Positions 1 to 5,653 of a DNA stretch of 6,001 nt are shown here, one piece after another. Every line of letters begins with the position of its first letter. Positions within the stretch are counted from its first letter, which is position 1. Position numbers and translations under genes: made by a program. The notes beneath the pieces are model-generated. The model was not told the DNA's origin. It made no database searches and saw only the letters and a program-made list of their open reading frames with translations. The DNA is taken from the NCBI GenBank assembly GCA_020049615.1, contig JAIFKN010000077.1:1-6001 (forward strand), read 5' to 3'. This stretch comes from a bacterium (GTDB taxonomy: Bacteria > Planctomycetota > UBA11346).

Positions 1-857
1 CGGATGGAGCGTCGCCACTGCGTCGGAGTGCAGCCGTTGATGCGGCGGAACTGCCGGGCGAAGTAGTTGCTGTCGCTGAAGCCGCTGTCCAGCGCGATGC
101 CGGTCACCTCGCGATCCGTATCGCGCAGGAGCAGCATGGCGTGCCTGATCCGCAGGCAGATCAGGTGATCGATCGGGGTCGTTCCGGTGGCGGAATGGAA
201 GAGCCGCAAACAGGTGCTGCGCGCCAGCCCGGTCGCCGAAACGATCTCCGCCAGGGTCCAGGGTCGCAGGCAGTCCGCTTCCATGCGAGCCAGGAGATCG
301 CCCAGGCGCACCAGGGCCTGGGCGTCGCGATCCGGCCCATGGGCGTAGGATCTGCTGATGAGCACGATCAACTCCTGCAGCAGCTGCAGGGCCATGATGC
401 CGTGGCCGGGTTGCCGGCCGATCAGTTCCTGCTCGATGCGCAGCACCAGCGCTTCGAGCTGGAGGAAGAGCTGCGCTCCCGGCCGGAAGCAGCCACGGAA
501 GCAACGTCGGCCGCGCAACGACGGCTCGAGGACGAAGAATGCCCTGTAGCCAGGGAGTTCCACCAGGGCGGCCAGGGCCGGGAGGCGCTCGGGAAGGTAG
601 AGCAGGTTGCTCAGCTGCATGCCGCGCTCCTCCGACAGGAGATGCAGCTGTTCGCCCTGGATGAGGAAGATGTCCCCAGCCTGCATGTCGTAGGCGTTGC
701 CCTCGACCTCGTGCCTGGCGCTGCCACGCCGCATCATCACCAGTTCAGCGCAATCGTGGCGGTGCAGTCCCTTGCGCGTGCGGCTTTCAGTCACCACAGC
801 CACCGGACAGCCCGGGGTCATGCCGTAATCGCTGCCGAGGACCAGTTCCGCAGGCAT
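1..857 (-). CDS. AraC-family transcriptional regulator (RhaS/RhaR-like), C-terminus cut by window edge
   Basis: Reading leftward from the ATG at 857-855 gives 285 uninterrupted codons to the window edge. Residues ~25-90 form an AraC-type cupin: 'HRHDCAELV' (H32, H34, E38), then 'GDIFLIQGEQLH' (61-72) and 'LSNLLYLPERL'. This is the arrangement of RhaS/RhaR-like sugar sensors. Residues ~195-285 are the double helix-turn-helix DNA-binding domain: first helix pair around 'TLAEIVSATGLARSTCLRLF' (201-220), second around 'VTGIALDSGFSDSNYFARQF' (251-270), ending in the family signature 'GCTPTQWRR'. Only the last few residues should be missing. The start is the first ATG after an in-frame TAG at 872-870; there is no Shine-Dalgarno before it, and Met13 (ATG at 821) is an alternative. 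It is divergent from the SDR operon across 100 bp, so it is probably its local activator. The ligand, inferred to be a sugar, is unknown. The family call is firm. Confidence 0.93.
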   Translation of the reverse strand, partial: MPAELVLGSDYGMTPGCPVAVVTESRTRKGLHRHDCAELVMMRRGSARHEVEGNAYDMQAGDIFLIQGEQLHLLSEERGMQLSNLLYLPERLPALAALVELPGYRAFFVLEPSLRGRRCFRGCFRPGAQLFLQLEALVLRIEQELIGRQPGHGIMALQLLQELIVLISRSYAHGPDRDAQALVRLGDLLARMEADCLRPWTLAEIVSATGLARSTCLRLFHSATGTTPIDHLICLRIRHAMLLLRDTDREVTGIALDSGFSDSNYFARQFRRINGCTPTQWRRSI

Positions 858-877
858 GGAATTATCGTGCTAATGCC
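858..877. promoter_or_regulatory. Dyad-symmetric candidate operator overlapping the regulator's -10 region
   Basis: The sequence reads GG-A-ATTA, six bases, TAAT-G-CC. The arms pair at 6 of 7 positions; A860 against G875 is the only mismatch. It lies directly against the regulator's start codon and covers both candidate -10 hexamers, so a protein bound here would block that promoter. AraC proteins more often use direct repeats, so a palindrome could belong to a different factor. It is too well spaced (6-nt centre, AT-rich arms) to be a convincing RNA terminator. Function is inferred. Confidence 0.35.
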
Positions 878-892
878 ACATCCTATTGTCAA
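861..892 (-). promoter_or_regulatory. Putative sigma70-type promoter of the AraC-type regulator
   Basis: On the minus strand, TTGACA at 892-887 is a perfect -35 hexamer. Two -10 candidates follow. CACGAT (869-864) has the ideal 17-bp spacer but only 3 of 6 matches; GATAAT (866-861) has 5 of 6 matches but a 20-bp spacer. Either would place transcription initiation at or within a few bases of the ATG at 857. Together with the missing Shine-Dalgarno, this suggests a leaderless or nearly leaderless transcript, or else translation from Met13. The hexamers are seen; the start site is inferred. Confidence 0.45.
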
Positions 893-942
893 GGCGGGTG
901 CCGGTACGGCGGCGACGATCAACCACGATCGCCGGACACCTC

Positions 943-950
943 GGAAGGAG
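943..950 (+). promoter_or_regulatory. Strong Shine-Dalgarno for the SDR gene
   Basis: GGAAGGAG lies 7 nt before the ATG at 958. It decides the start: the frame is open back to an ATG at 886, but that one has no ribosome binding site and would add 24 residues before the Rossmann beta-1 strand. This is the best ribosome binding site in the window, as expected for the first gene of an operon. Confidence 0.85.
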
Positions 951-957
951 TTCCTGC

Positions 958-1656
958 ATGCCGCTCATGATCGTCACCGGAGCCAGCAGTGGATTGGGTC
1001 GGGCGCTGGCCGTCCATTTCGCCAGTCGCGGTTGGACTGTCGGCGCGCTCGCACGGAGCGCGGCCAAGCTGGCGGATTTGGCCGTCACCGGCGCAGGGCG
1101 GATCCATCCCTATGCCTGCGACATCGCCGATGCGGCGGCGGTCCAGCAGGTCTTCGCCGCCATCCAGCAGGACCATGGTCTTGCCGATGTCCTCATCAAC
1201 AACGCCGGCATCTTCCAGAGCCGGCCGTTCAGCGAGTGCGACATCGCCGGCATCGACAGCATCATCGACACCAACCTCAAGGGGGTCATGTACTGCACCC
1301 TGCAGGTCGCGGCATCGATGAAGCGGCGGGCGCGTGGCGACATCATCACCATCTCCTCGGTGTCCGGTCTGCATGGCATCCCAGACCAGCCGATCTACGG
1401 CGCCAGCAAGCATGGCGTCAACGGCTTCTGCGACGTGCTGGCGCAGGAGATGAAACCGCATGGTGTGCGCGTGTGCACCATCTGCCCTGGCGGCATTGCC
1501 ACGCCGCTGTGGAACGGGAGCAATCCCTACCCCGGCGAGCAGGAGCACCTCATACCGCCGCAGGAGATCGTCGACCTGATCCAGCACATCCTCGATCATC
1601 CCGGCCACACCATCTACAAGCGCCTGACGTTCTTCCCGTCCAACGAGTGGCATTGA
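958..1656 (+). CDS. Classical short-chain dehydrogenase/reductase (SDR)
   Basis: This 232-residue protein is a standard single-domain classical SDR (usual length ~240-260), cytoplasmic, with no signal peptide. It has the dinucleotide-binding 'TGASSGLG' (7-14) at the extreme N-terminus, Asp55 in 'CDIAD' contacting the adenine, 'NNAG' (81-84), the active-site Asn106 in 'DTNLKG', catalytic Ser134 in 'ISSVSG', and Tyr147/Lys151 in 'YGASK'. 'CPGGIATPLW' (176-185) is the usual PGxxxT loop. Arg33 after the second beta strand favours NADP(H) over NAD(H), by family rule. The substrate cannot be read from the sequence. As first gene of an operon with two secreted carbohydrate-active-type enzymes and a sugar-regulator-like AraC protein, a sugar or polyol is plausible. 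It is followed after only 2 nt by the propeller gene, so the two are probably translationally coupled. The family is certain; the substrate is not. Confidence 0.95.
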   Translation: MPLMIVTGASSGLGRALAVHFASRGWTVGALARSAAKLADLAVTGAGRIHPYACDIADAAAVQQVFAAIQQDHGLADVLINNAGIFQSRPFSECDIAGIDSIIDTNLKGVMYCTLQVAASMKRRARGDIITISSVSGLHGIPDQPIYGASKHGVNGFCDVLAQEMKPHGVRVCTICPGGIATPLWNGSNPYPGEQEHLIPPQEIVDLIQHILDHPGHTIYKRLTFFPSNEWH

Positions 1657-1658
1657 GC

Positions 1659-2705
1659 ATGCGGGCATCCCATGCATCACCAGGCCAGTGGAGGACCTCC
1701 AGCGCGATCCGAACCGCCGTTCTGCTCGTGCTGCTTCCGATCCTCGGCGTGGCCGTCGAGAGCATCCCCGTCCCCGTTTTGGAGGGCGGATGGTGGAAGA
1801 TCGGCGACAAGCGGCCGGACCTCGGCGAGTGGAGTTCGCCGAAAGAGGATGCTTGCGACTTCACCATCTTCCGGTCCGCCGATGGCGCCTGGCAGGCGGT
1901 GGGGTGCGTGCGTGGCGCCGCATGGCCGACGGGAGAGCGCGTCTTCCACCGGTGGGAGTCGGCCGGCATCCGGCAGAGCGACTGGACGCCGCAGGGAGTG
2001 TTCTCCCTGCCGGACGCCAGCCTGAACCAGTTGTTTTCGATCCAGGCACCGCATTGCTTCGTCCATGACGGGGTGTGGTACATGTTCTACAATGCGAGCA
2101 CCGGATTCGGGCGTCCGGTCCGCCAGGGCAATGCAGCATACGCCAAGACCAGCACGGACGGCCGGACCTTTCGCGACCTGATGTCGCCGGGTGGCGAGCC
2201 CTGGCATTTCCCCATGGGGCGGGACATCAATGTGTTCTTCGATGCCGCCTCCGCGACCTGGTTTGCCTACTATGCGGGCAAGGCTCCGCCTGGTACGACG
2301 GACGAGCGCATGAAACGCAATGGTGCGATGGTGTATCGCCGAGCCTCGGCGCTGACCGGACCCTGGAGCGAGGAGGTCGACCTGGGATTGGCGGGCAACC
2401 CGGAAAGCCCGTTCGTCGTGGCCCATGCCGGGCGCTATTACCTCTGGCAGCAGATGACGGTCTACGTCTCCGATCGTCCTGATCGGTTCACGGGCGATCC
2501 GGTGTGCAAGATGACGCCTGGGGCCACGCATGGATATTATGCCCCGGAGATCATCCGGGATGGCGATGCGTGGTATGTCGCCGCCTACATCAATGGATTG
2601 TGGATGTGCCGTCTGCGCTGGGAGGATCGTCCGCTGGACGCCATCGCCGCCTGGCAGGCCGGTCCCTGGGTCGGCATCAGGACCGAAGAGGAGAATCGCC
2701 CATGA
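1659..2705 (+). CDS. Secreted GH43/GH32-like five-bladed beta-propeller glycosidase
   Basis: 348 residues. An N-terminal export signal has a basic n-region (R12, R18) and a hydrophobic core 'AVLLVLLPILGVAV' (20-33), with cleavage probably near residue 32. The rest has five-bladed propeller features: repeated 'xDGxWYxFY' strands such as 'APHCFVHDGVWYMFYN' (130-145), 'ATWFAYYAG' (199-207) and 'APEIIRDGDAWYVAAY' (295-310). Likely catalytic acids in clan order are Asp67 in 'ACDFTIF' (base), Asp189 in 'GRDINVFFD' (RDP-like motif with Ile for Pro, transition-state stabiliser) and Glu249 in 'NPESPFVV' (acid, like the E-C/S-P motif). The expected activity is an exo-acting glycosidase such as arabinofuranosidase, xylosidase or fructosidase, but the subfamily is not identifiable by eye. 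The ATG 2 nt after the SDR stop has only a weak ribosome site, so coupling to SDR translation is likely. The frame remains open upstream to 141, but that stretch is antisense to the AraC gene and out of frame with the SDR. The fold call is good, the specificity unknown. Confidence 0.78.
   Translation: MRASHASPGQWRTSSAIRTAVLLVLLPILGVAVESIPVPVLEGGWWKIGDKRPDLGEWSSPKEDACDFTIFRSADGAWQAVGCVRGAAWPTGERVFHRWESAGIRQSDWTPQGVFSLPDASLNQLFSIQAPHCFVHDGVWYMFYNASTGFGRPVRQGNAAYAKTSTDGRTFRDLMSPGGEPWHFPMGRDINVFFDAASATWFAYYAGKAPPGTTDERMKRNGAMVYRRASALTGPWSEEVDLGLAGNPESPFVVAHAGRYYLWQQMTVYVSDRPDRFTGDPVCKMTPGATHGYYAPEIIRDGDAWYVAAYINGLWMCRLRWEDRPLDAIAAWQAGPWVGIRTEEENRP
2688..2693 (+). promoter_or_regulatory. Shine-Dalgarno for the deiodinase-like gene
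   Basis: GAGGAG sits 8 nt before the ATG at 2702 and 11 nt before the next ATG at 2705. It supports the start that overlaps the upstream stop codon (ATGA) and puts the hydrophobic signal peptide right at the N-terminus. The alternative ATG far upstream at 2504 would place 66 residues of out-of-frame propeller-gene sequence before the signal peptide. Confidence 0.75.
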
Positions 2706-4906
2706 TGCGTCTGGCGCTCCTCGCTGTTCTGGCGCCCTTTCTGCTCGCTGCCGAAGCTGCGGATCCGGCCACCTGGCTGATCCGCGTCACAGCCGAGGCG
2801 AACTCCGAAGCGGCTCTCTGGCGTGGCGATGATGCCAGCATCCGCCTGGGGGCGGCAATCTGCTTCGCTGCCCACCCCGGCGCGGTCGGACACGACAAGG
2901 GGCGGCCGGCCCACTGGCCGGCGGCGGTCGCCGTCTTCAACGGCTTCTGGTCCACGCGCGGCCCGGGGCTTCTGCGCCGCCTGCGCTCAGGCGAGGACCT
3001 GGGCGCAGATGCCAGGTGGAGGCCGGTGCTGGAGATGGCCTGGGGCAGCGTCGCGGTGAAGATGCAGCGTGGCGGACCAGGGCGTCTCTGGGATCCCGGG
3101 CTCAGCGAGGCGGAGTACGCCGCCGCCGAAGCCGATGCCAAGGCGCTCGATGCGGCCGCCGGCACGCTGCTGCGGCGCGCCTATGCCGATCGGTCGCTGA
3201 CCGCGGACGATATCGCCGTCCTGCGTCGTTGGCAGCGGCGGATGTGGACCAAGACCGTCGGCGGGCTGGTGCATCTGCCCAGCGAACTGCGGCTGGGCGG
3301 CGATGGTTCCCGGTTCGCTGTCGGCGCGCCGCTGGCCGGCTGGCAGGACCTGCGCGCTACGCCGCTGGCCGCCGCGCTGGCGTTGGCTGAGTACACGGAT
3401 CGACCGGATCCGGATGCTGCCGTGCTGCGGCCGCTGCGGCCCGACGGCGTGCTCGAGATATTGCGGGCGATGGCGGCCCACCGTCTGGTCGAGGGTGCCG
3501 CCTTGCCCGACCCGGATTGGCTGGCGGCGCAACCGGCGGCGGCAGACCAGGTGGGGCTCGACGCCTGGCGTGGAGGACGGCCGCTGATGCTCATCGCCGC
3601 CGACGCCGCCGACTGCTTCATCCCCTTCGCCTACCAGCAGGCCGAGGCGCTGCGCCACGCGTATGGCGACCGGGTCGCCGTGGCGATGCTCAATCTCACC
3701 ATCCACGATCTGCACATGAGCCCACGCCAGTTCTGGGGCGATCTCAAGACGCCGTTCGTGGCGCATCCGGACAGCCTGGCCGAACGGGCGCGGACGGCGA
3801 GGAACCTGGCCATGGCCTTCCCAGGCGTGGGCCTGCCATGGCTGCTGGATGACGTCGGCTGCACGGTGCAGAGCCGGCTGGCCAGCCATGGGGGTGCTGC
3901 GAATACGCGCATCTTCGATCGGGATGGGCGGCTCCACGACGCCATCGACAGTCCGTTCTACGGCGTGCTGTGGGCCGATGCCGTCGAACTCAGCCTGAAG
4001 GAGCTGCTGGATGCCGGTGGCCGGACGACCCGGAGCGGCTTCGTCGCCCGGAACCCGCGGGCGGGAGAGCGTCCCCTGAACGCCACCGCGCGCCAGCCGC
4101 CACCGTCGCCGACACTGCTGCGCTGTTCGCTCGTCGTGCAGGACGTCGATCCTGCTGGAAGGGCCATCTCCGCCTCCGGCGCGGCGGCGGCGACGCCGCT
4201 CGTCATCCGCGTCGATTCCGCCACCCGGGTGCATGGTTCGTCAGGCCCGCTGCGGTTCGAGGCGTTGGAGAAAGGCGCACGCATCCGTGTCGAGTTCGAC
4301 CTCGCCGCCTGGGCCGGCTGCCGGCCCGAGGAGATAGCTGTCGACTGGGACAAGCCCTGGGTGCCGCATGCCGCCTCGCCCTGCGTCATCCGGGCCGGAG
4401 CGGCATCGGTGGCGGCGAAGGCCGGCGGCGGGAACTACGGCGACCGTGGCTGGATCCATTACGATGTGGAGACGCTGAGCGGACCCGCGTCGTTGCCGGC
4501 TGTGCGGGTGGAGGTCCTCGATGGCCAACTGCCGTGCGTGGTGTGGATGCTGGGCAAGGTGGCGGAGGTCGATGGCACCACGCGGATCGTCGAACTGGAG
4601 CAGCACTTAGCGCCCGAGCGCTGGCTCGGCAGCTCATTCTGGCGTTCGGCCGGCGACGCGCGGTCAGACCAGCGCATCCTGTCGCAGCTCGCGGTGCTTG
4701 ATCGATGGGCCTTGCTTCCAGACGGCGTTCGCCGTCGCGTGCGCATCGATGCGGCGACGCGGCTGAGCCTCGACGGGGTGCCGGTCGAGGGCTGCGCATC
4801 GATCCGTCCTGGCCAGCGCATCGCCTTGGCCATGCTGCCCGGCATGGAAGCTGCCGATCCGCTCATGGCCGAGCAGGTCCGCCTCGCCTCGCCGTCCCCG
4901 CCCTGA
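2702..4906 (+). CDS. Secreted multidomain protein with a deiodinase-like thioredoxin-fold domain
   Basis: 734 residues. Residues 1-20 are a signal peptide (hydrophobic 'LALLAVLAPFLLAA', cleavage near 'AEAA'). Residues ~22-285 are unassigned, Trp/Arg-rich and mostly helical-looking ('PVLEMAWGSVAVKMQRGGPG', 'RRWQRRMWTKTVGGLVHLPS'). Residues ~290-440 resemble the iodothyronine deiodinase family: 'GGRPLMLIAADAADCFIPFA' puts Cys305 where deiodinases carry selenocysteine or Cys, then 'AVAMLNLTIHDLHM', an 'HPDSLAERARTARNLA' helix, 'LPWLLDD', and 'TRIFDRDGRLHDAI' before a final helix. The C-terminal half has two similar beta-rich segments around 498-533 and 678-712, DUF5666-like in style. Bacterial homologues of this fold are probably thiol redox proteins, not hormone enzymes. 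The start ATG overlaps the preceding stop (ATGA), with GAGGAG at 2688-2693; a second ATG follows at 2705. Gene boundaries are firm, the deiodinase-like call moderate, the role unknown. Confidence 0.7.
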   Translation: MMRLALLAVLAPFLLAAEAADPATWLIRVTAEANSEAALWRGDDASIRLGAAICFAAHPGAVGHDKGRPAHWPAAVAVFNGFWSTRGPGLLRRLRSGEDLGADARWRPVLEMAWGSVAVKMQRGGPGRLWDPGLSEAEYAAAEADAKALDAAAGTLLRRAYADRSLTADDIAVLRRWQRRMWTKTVGGLVHLPSELRLGGDGSRFAVGAPLAGWQDLRATPLAAALALAEYTDRPDPDAAVLRPLRPDGVLEILRAMAAHRLVEGAALPDPDWLAAQPAAADQVGLDAWRGGRPLMLIAADAADCFIPFAYQQAEALRHAYGDRVAVAMLNLTIHDLHMSPRQFWGDLKTPFVAHPDSLAERARTARNLAMAFPGVGLPWLLDDVGCTVQSRLASHGGAANTRIFDRDGRLHDAIDSPFYGVLWADAVELSLKELLDAGGRTTRSGFVARNPRAGERPLNATARQPPPSPTLLRCSLVVQDVDPAGRAISASGAAAATPLVIRVDSATRVHGSSGPLRFEALEKGARIRVEFDLAAWAGCRPEEIAVDWDKPWVPHAASPCVIRAGAASVAAKAGGGNYGDRGWIHYDVETLSGPASLPAVRVEVLDGQLPCVVWMLGKVAEVDGTTRIVELEQHLAPERWLGSSFWRSAGDARSDQRILSQLAVLDRWALLPDGVRRRVRIDAATRLSLDGVPVEGCASIRPGQRIALAMLPGMEAADPLMAEQVRLASPSPP
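4193..4837 (+). repeat. Internal protein duplication in the C-terminal half of the deiodinase-like protein
   Basis: Two segments align by eye: residues ~498-533 ('VIRVDSATRVHGSSGPLRFE', then 'ALEKGARIRVEF') and ~678-712 ('RRVRIDAATRLSLDGVPVEG', then 'CASIRPGQRIALAM'). The shared pattern is V-x-R-[VI]-D-x-ATR, a short hairpin, then a Lys/Arg-Pro/Gly turn and a basic beta strand. This is the style of DUF5666-like small beta barrels. The span covers both copies and the linker between them. The duplication is seen at protein level only; the family name is a suggestion. Confidence 0.5.
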
Positions 4907-4911
4907 CCCGC

Positions 4912-4916
4912 TGGAG
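4912..4916 (+). promoter_or_regulatory. Ribosome binding site selecting the GTG start of the SGNH gene
   Basis: TGGAG ends 7 nt before the GTG at 4924, inside the 17-nt gap after the deiodinase-like stop. It selects this GTG, which begins directly with a signal peptide, over the in-frame ATG at 4705, which would lie deep inside the preceding gene. Confidence 0.65.
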
Positions 4917-4923
4917 CCATTGC

Positions 4924-5637
4924 GTGATCCGCCATCCGCTGCGTCTGCTCGCCTGCCTCATCCTCACCACGGTCTGCGCGGCTGAGACGGCCCCGGCGCC
5001 ATCGCCGTTCCCTCCCGCCCTGGAGGCCAAGGTCGTCGCCCGCGAAGCCGCCCTGAAGGCCGAACCGCCGGCACCGGGCGGGCTGCTCTTCCTCGGCAGT
5101 TCCAGCATCGAGATCTGGGCCAAGGGGAAGGTCTCGCCGATGACCGAGGATCTCGCGCCGCTGCGCTTCGCCGCCGCCGGCTTCGGCGGCACCAGGCTGT
5201 CCCAGCAGCACCTGCTCATAGAACGCATCGTGCTGCCCTGCCGTCCGGGCCACCTGGTGCTGTACGCAGGGGACAATGACGTCGGCGACAAGGCCGCCGA
5301 TCCGAACCCGGCTCTGGCGGCAGCCATCCACGCGTCGTTCGTCGACTTCGTGGGCAAGGTCCGCGCCGTGCTGCCGGAGGCGCGGGTCTCCTTCATCGCG
5401 ATCAAGCCCAGTATCAGGCGCCAGGCGGCAGCCGGCATCATCGCAGAAGCCAACCGGCTGATCCGCGAGGAGGCGGCCCGCGGCCGTGGGCTCGCCTTCA
5501 TCGACATCCACACGCCCATGCTGGGCGCCGACGGCAAGCCCCGGGCCGAACTGCTCGGCCCGGACGGCCTGCATCTGAGTTCCGCCGGCTACAAGGTCTG
5601 GGCAGAGGTGATCAAGCGGGAGTTGGCCCCCCGGTGA
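4924..5637 (+). CDS. Secreted SGNH/GDSL-family hydrolase (probable esterase)
   Basis: 237 residues with a GTG start. Residues 1-20 form a signal peptide (H4/R7, then 'LLACLILTTVCA'); Cys18 is not in a good lipobox, so signal peptidase I cleavage is more likely. Mature-domain blocks follow in the SGNH order: block I 'FLGSSSIEIW' (56-65), with Ser60 at the GDS nucleophile position; block II 'GFGGTRL' (86-92), with Gly88 in the oxyanion hole; block III 'YAGDNDVGD' (114-122), with Asn118; block V 'DGLHLSSAGY' (214-223), with Asp214 and His217 completing the triad. The first block has Ser for the usual Asp, a common variant in this branch. Relatives remove acetyl or other acyl groups from glycans or lipids; the substrate is not readable here. 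It is the last operon gene and lies beside a secreted propeller glycosidase, which fits de-esterification of a polysaccharide. Enzyme class is confident. Confidence 0.9.
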   Translation: MIRHPLRLLACLILTTVCAAETAPAPSPFPPALEAKVVAREAALKAEPPAPGGLLFLGSSSIEIWAKGKVSPMTEDLAPLRFAAAGFGGTRLSQQHLLIERIVLPCRPGHLVLYAGDNDVGDKAADPNPALAAAIHASFVDFVGKVRAVLPEARVSFIAIKPSIRRQAAAGIIAEANRLIREEAARGRGLAFIDIHTPMLGADGKPRAELLGPDGLHLSSAGYKVWAEVIKRELAPR

Positions 5638-5644
5638 ACCGGGG
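5629..5644. terminator. GC hairpin across the SGNH stop codon, possible bidirectional terminator
   Basis: CCCCGG, TGAA loop, CCGGGG: a perfect 6-bp all-GC stem with a four-base loop that contains the SGNH stop codon (5635-5637). It lies in the 16-nt convergent junction between the SGNH gene and the quinone oxidoreductase gene, where a shared terminator is expected. No T-run follows on either side, so it does not meet the intrinsic terminator pattern. It could act as an mRNA 3'-end stabiliser or be chance in GC-rich DNA. Confidence 0.35.
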
Positions 5645-5653
5645 TCGGTCGGG

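Larger units (their letters stand above)
858..957. promoter_or_regulatory. Divergent intergenic control region between the araC-type gene and the SDR operon
   Basis: This 100-bp gap is the only sizeable non-coding stretch in the window. Its left half (858-892) is clearly more AT-rich than anything around it. It contains a consensus -35 facing the regulator, a dyad at 858-877, a 10-bp-spaced direct repeat of ACGATC at 915-920 and 925-930, and the operon's Shine-Dalgarno at 943-950. For the rightward operon I see only a weak promoter candidate: TATTGT at 884-889 as a -10, with a poor -35 near 862-867. That would suit a promoter that depends on an activator. It overlaps the regulator's own -35, so the two directions could compete. 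The role as a control region is inferred from position and base composition. Confidence 0.6.

Noticed and set aside
374..390. Perfect inverted repeat CCTGCAG-CAG-CTGCAGG
   Set aside because: It lies inside the AraC coding sequence and is explained by Leu/Gln codons (LQLLQEL). It has no positional reason to be regulatory.
886..957. 24-residue upstream extension of the SDR gene from an ATG at 886
   Set aside because: It has no ribosome site and is Arg-rich, whereas the ATG at 958 has GGAAGGAG 7 nt upstream and begins immediately before the Rossmann glycine motif.
141..1658. Long plus-strand open frame running into the propeller gene, giving an apparent 854-residue protein
   Set aside because: The first part is antisense to the AraC gene and the next part is out of frame with the SDR. 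Its translation is low-complexity Arg/His/Gln-rich. The real gene starts with a signal peptide at 1659.
919..1680. 253-codon antisense open frame across the SDR gene
   Set aside because: It mirrors the SDR codons; the plus strand holds every classical SDR motif and a ribosome site.
2504..2701. Upstream in-frame extension of the deiodinase-like gene
   Set aside because: It overlaps the propeller coding sequence in another frame and would bury the signal peptide 66 residues inside the protein.
2905..2922. GCCGGCC-CACT-GGCCGGC hairpin early in the deiodinase-like gene
   Set aside because: It lies within coding sequence in very GC-rich DNA, has no T-tract and is not near a gene boundary. Chance is the simplest explanation.
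3560..3640. Selenocysteine in the deiodinase-like domain
   Set aside because: The active-site position is an ordinary Cys codon (TGC at 3614-3616) and there is no in-frame TGA anywhere in the domain.
2987..4234. 415-codon antisense open frame within the deiodinase-like gene
   Set aside because: The composition is Arg/Gly/His/Gln-rich with no recognisable domain. The opposite strand has a signal peptide, a fold-like pattern and proper operon spacing. It is a GC-driven shadow.
4459..5574. 371-codon antisense open frame across the SGNH gene
   Set aside because: The opposite strand has all SGNH catalytic blocks. This frame spans two real genes and has no motif.
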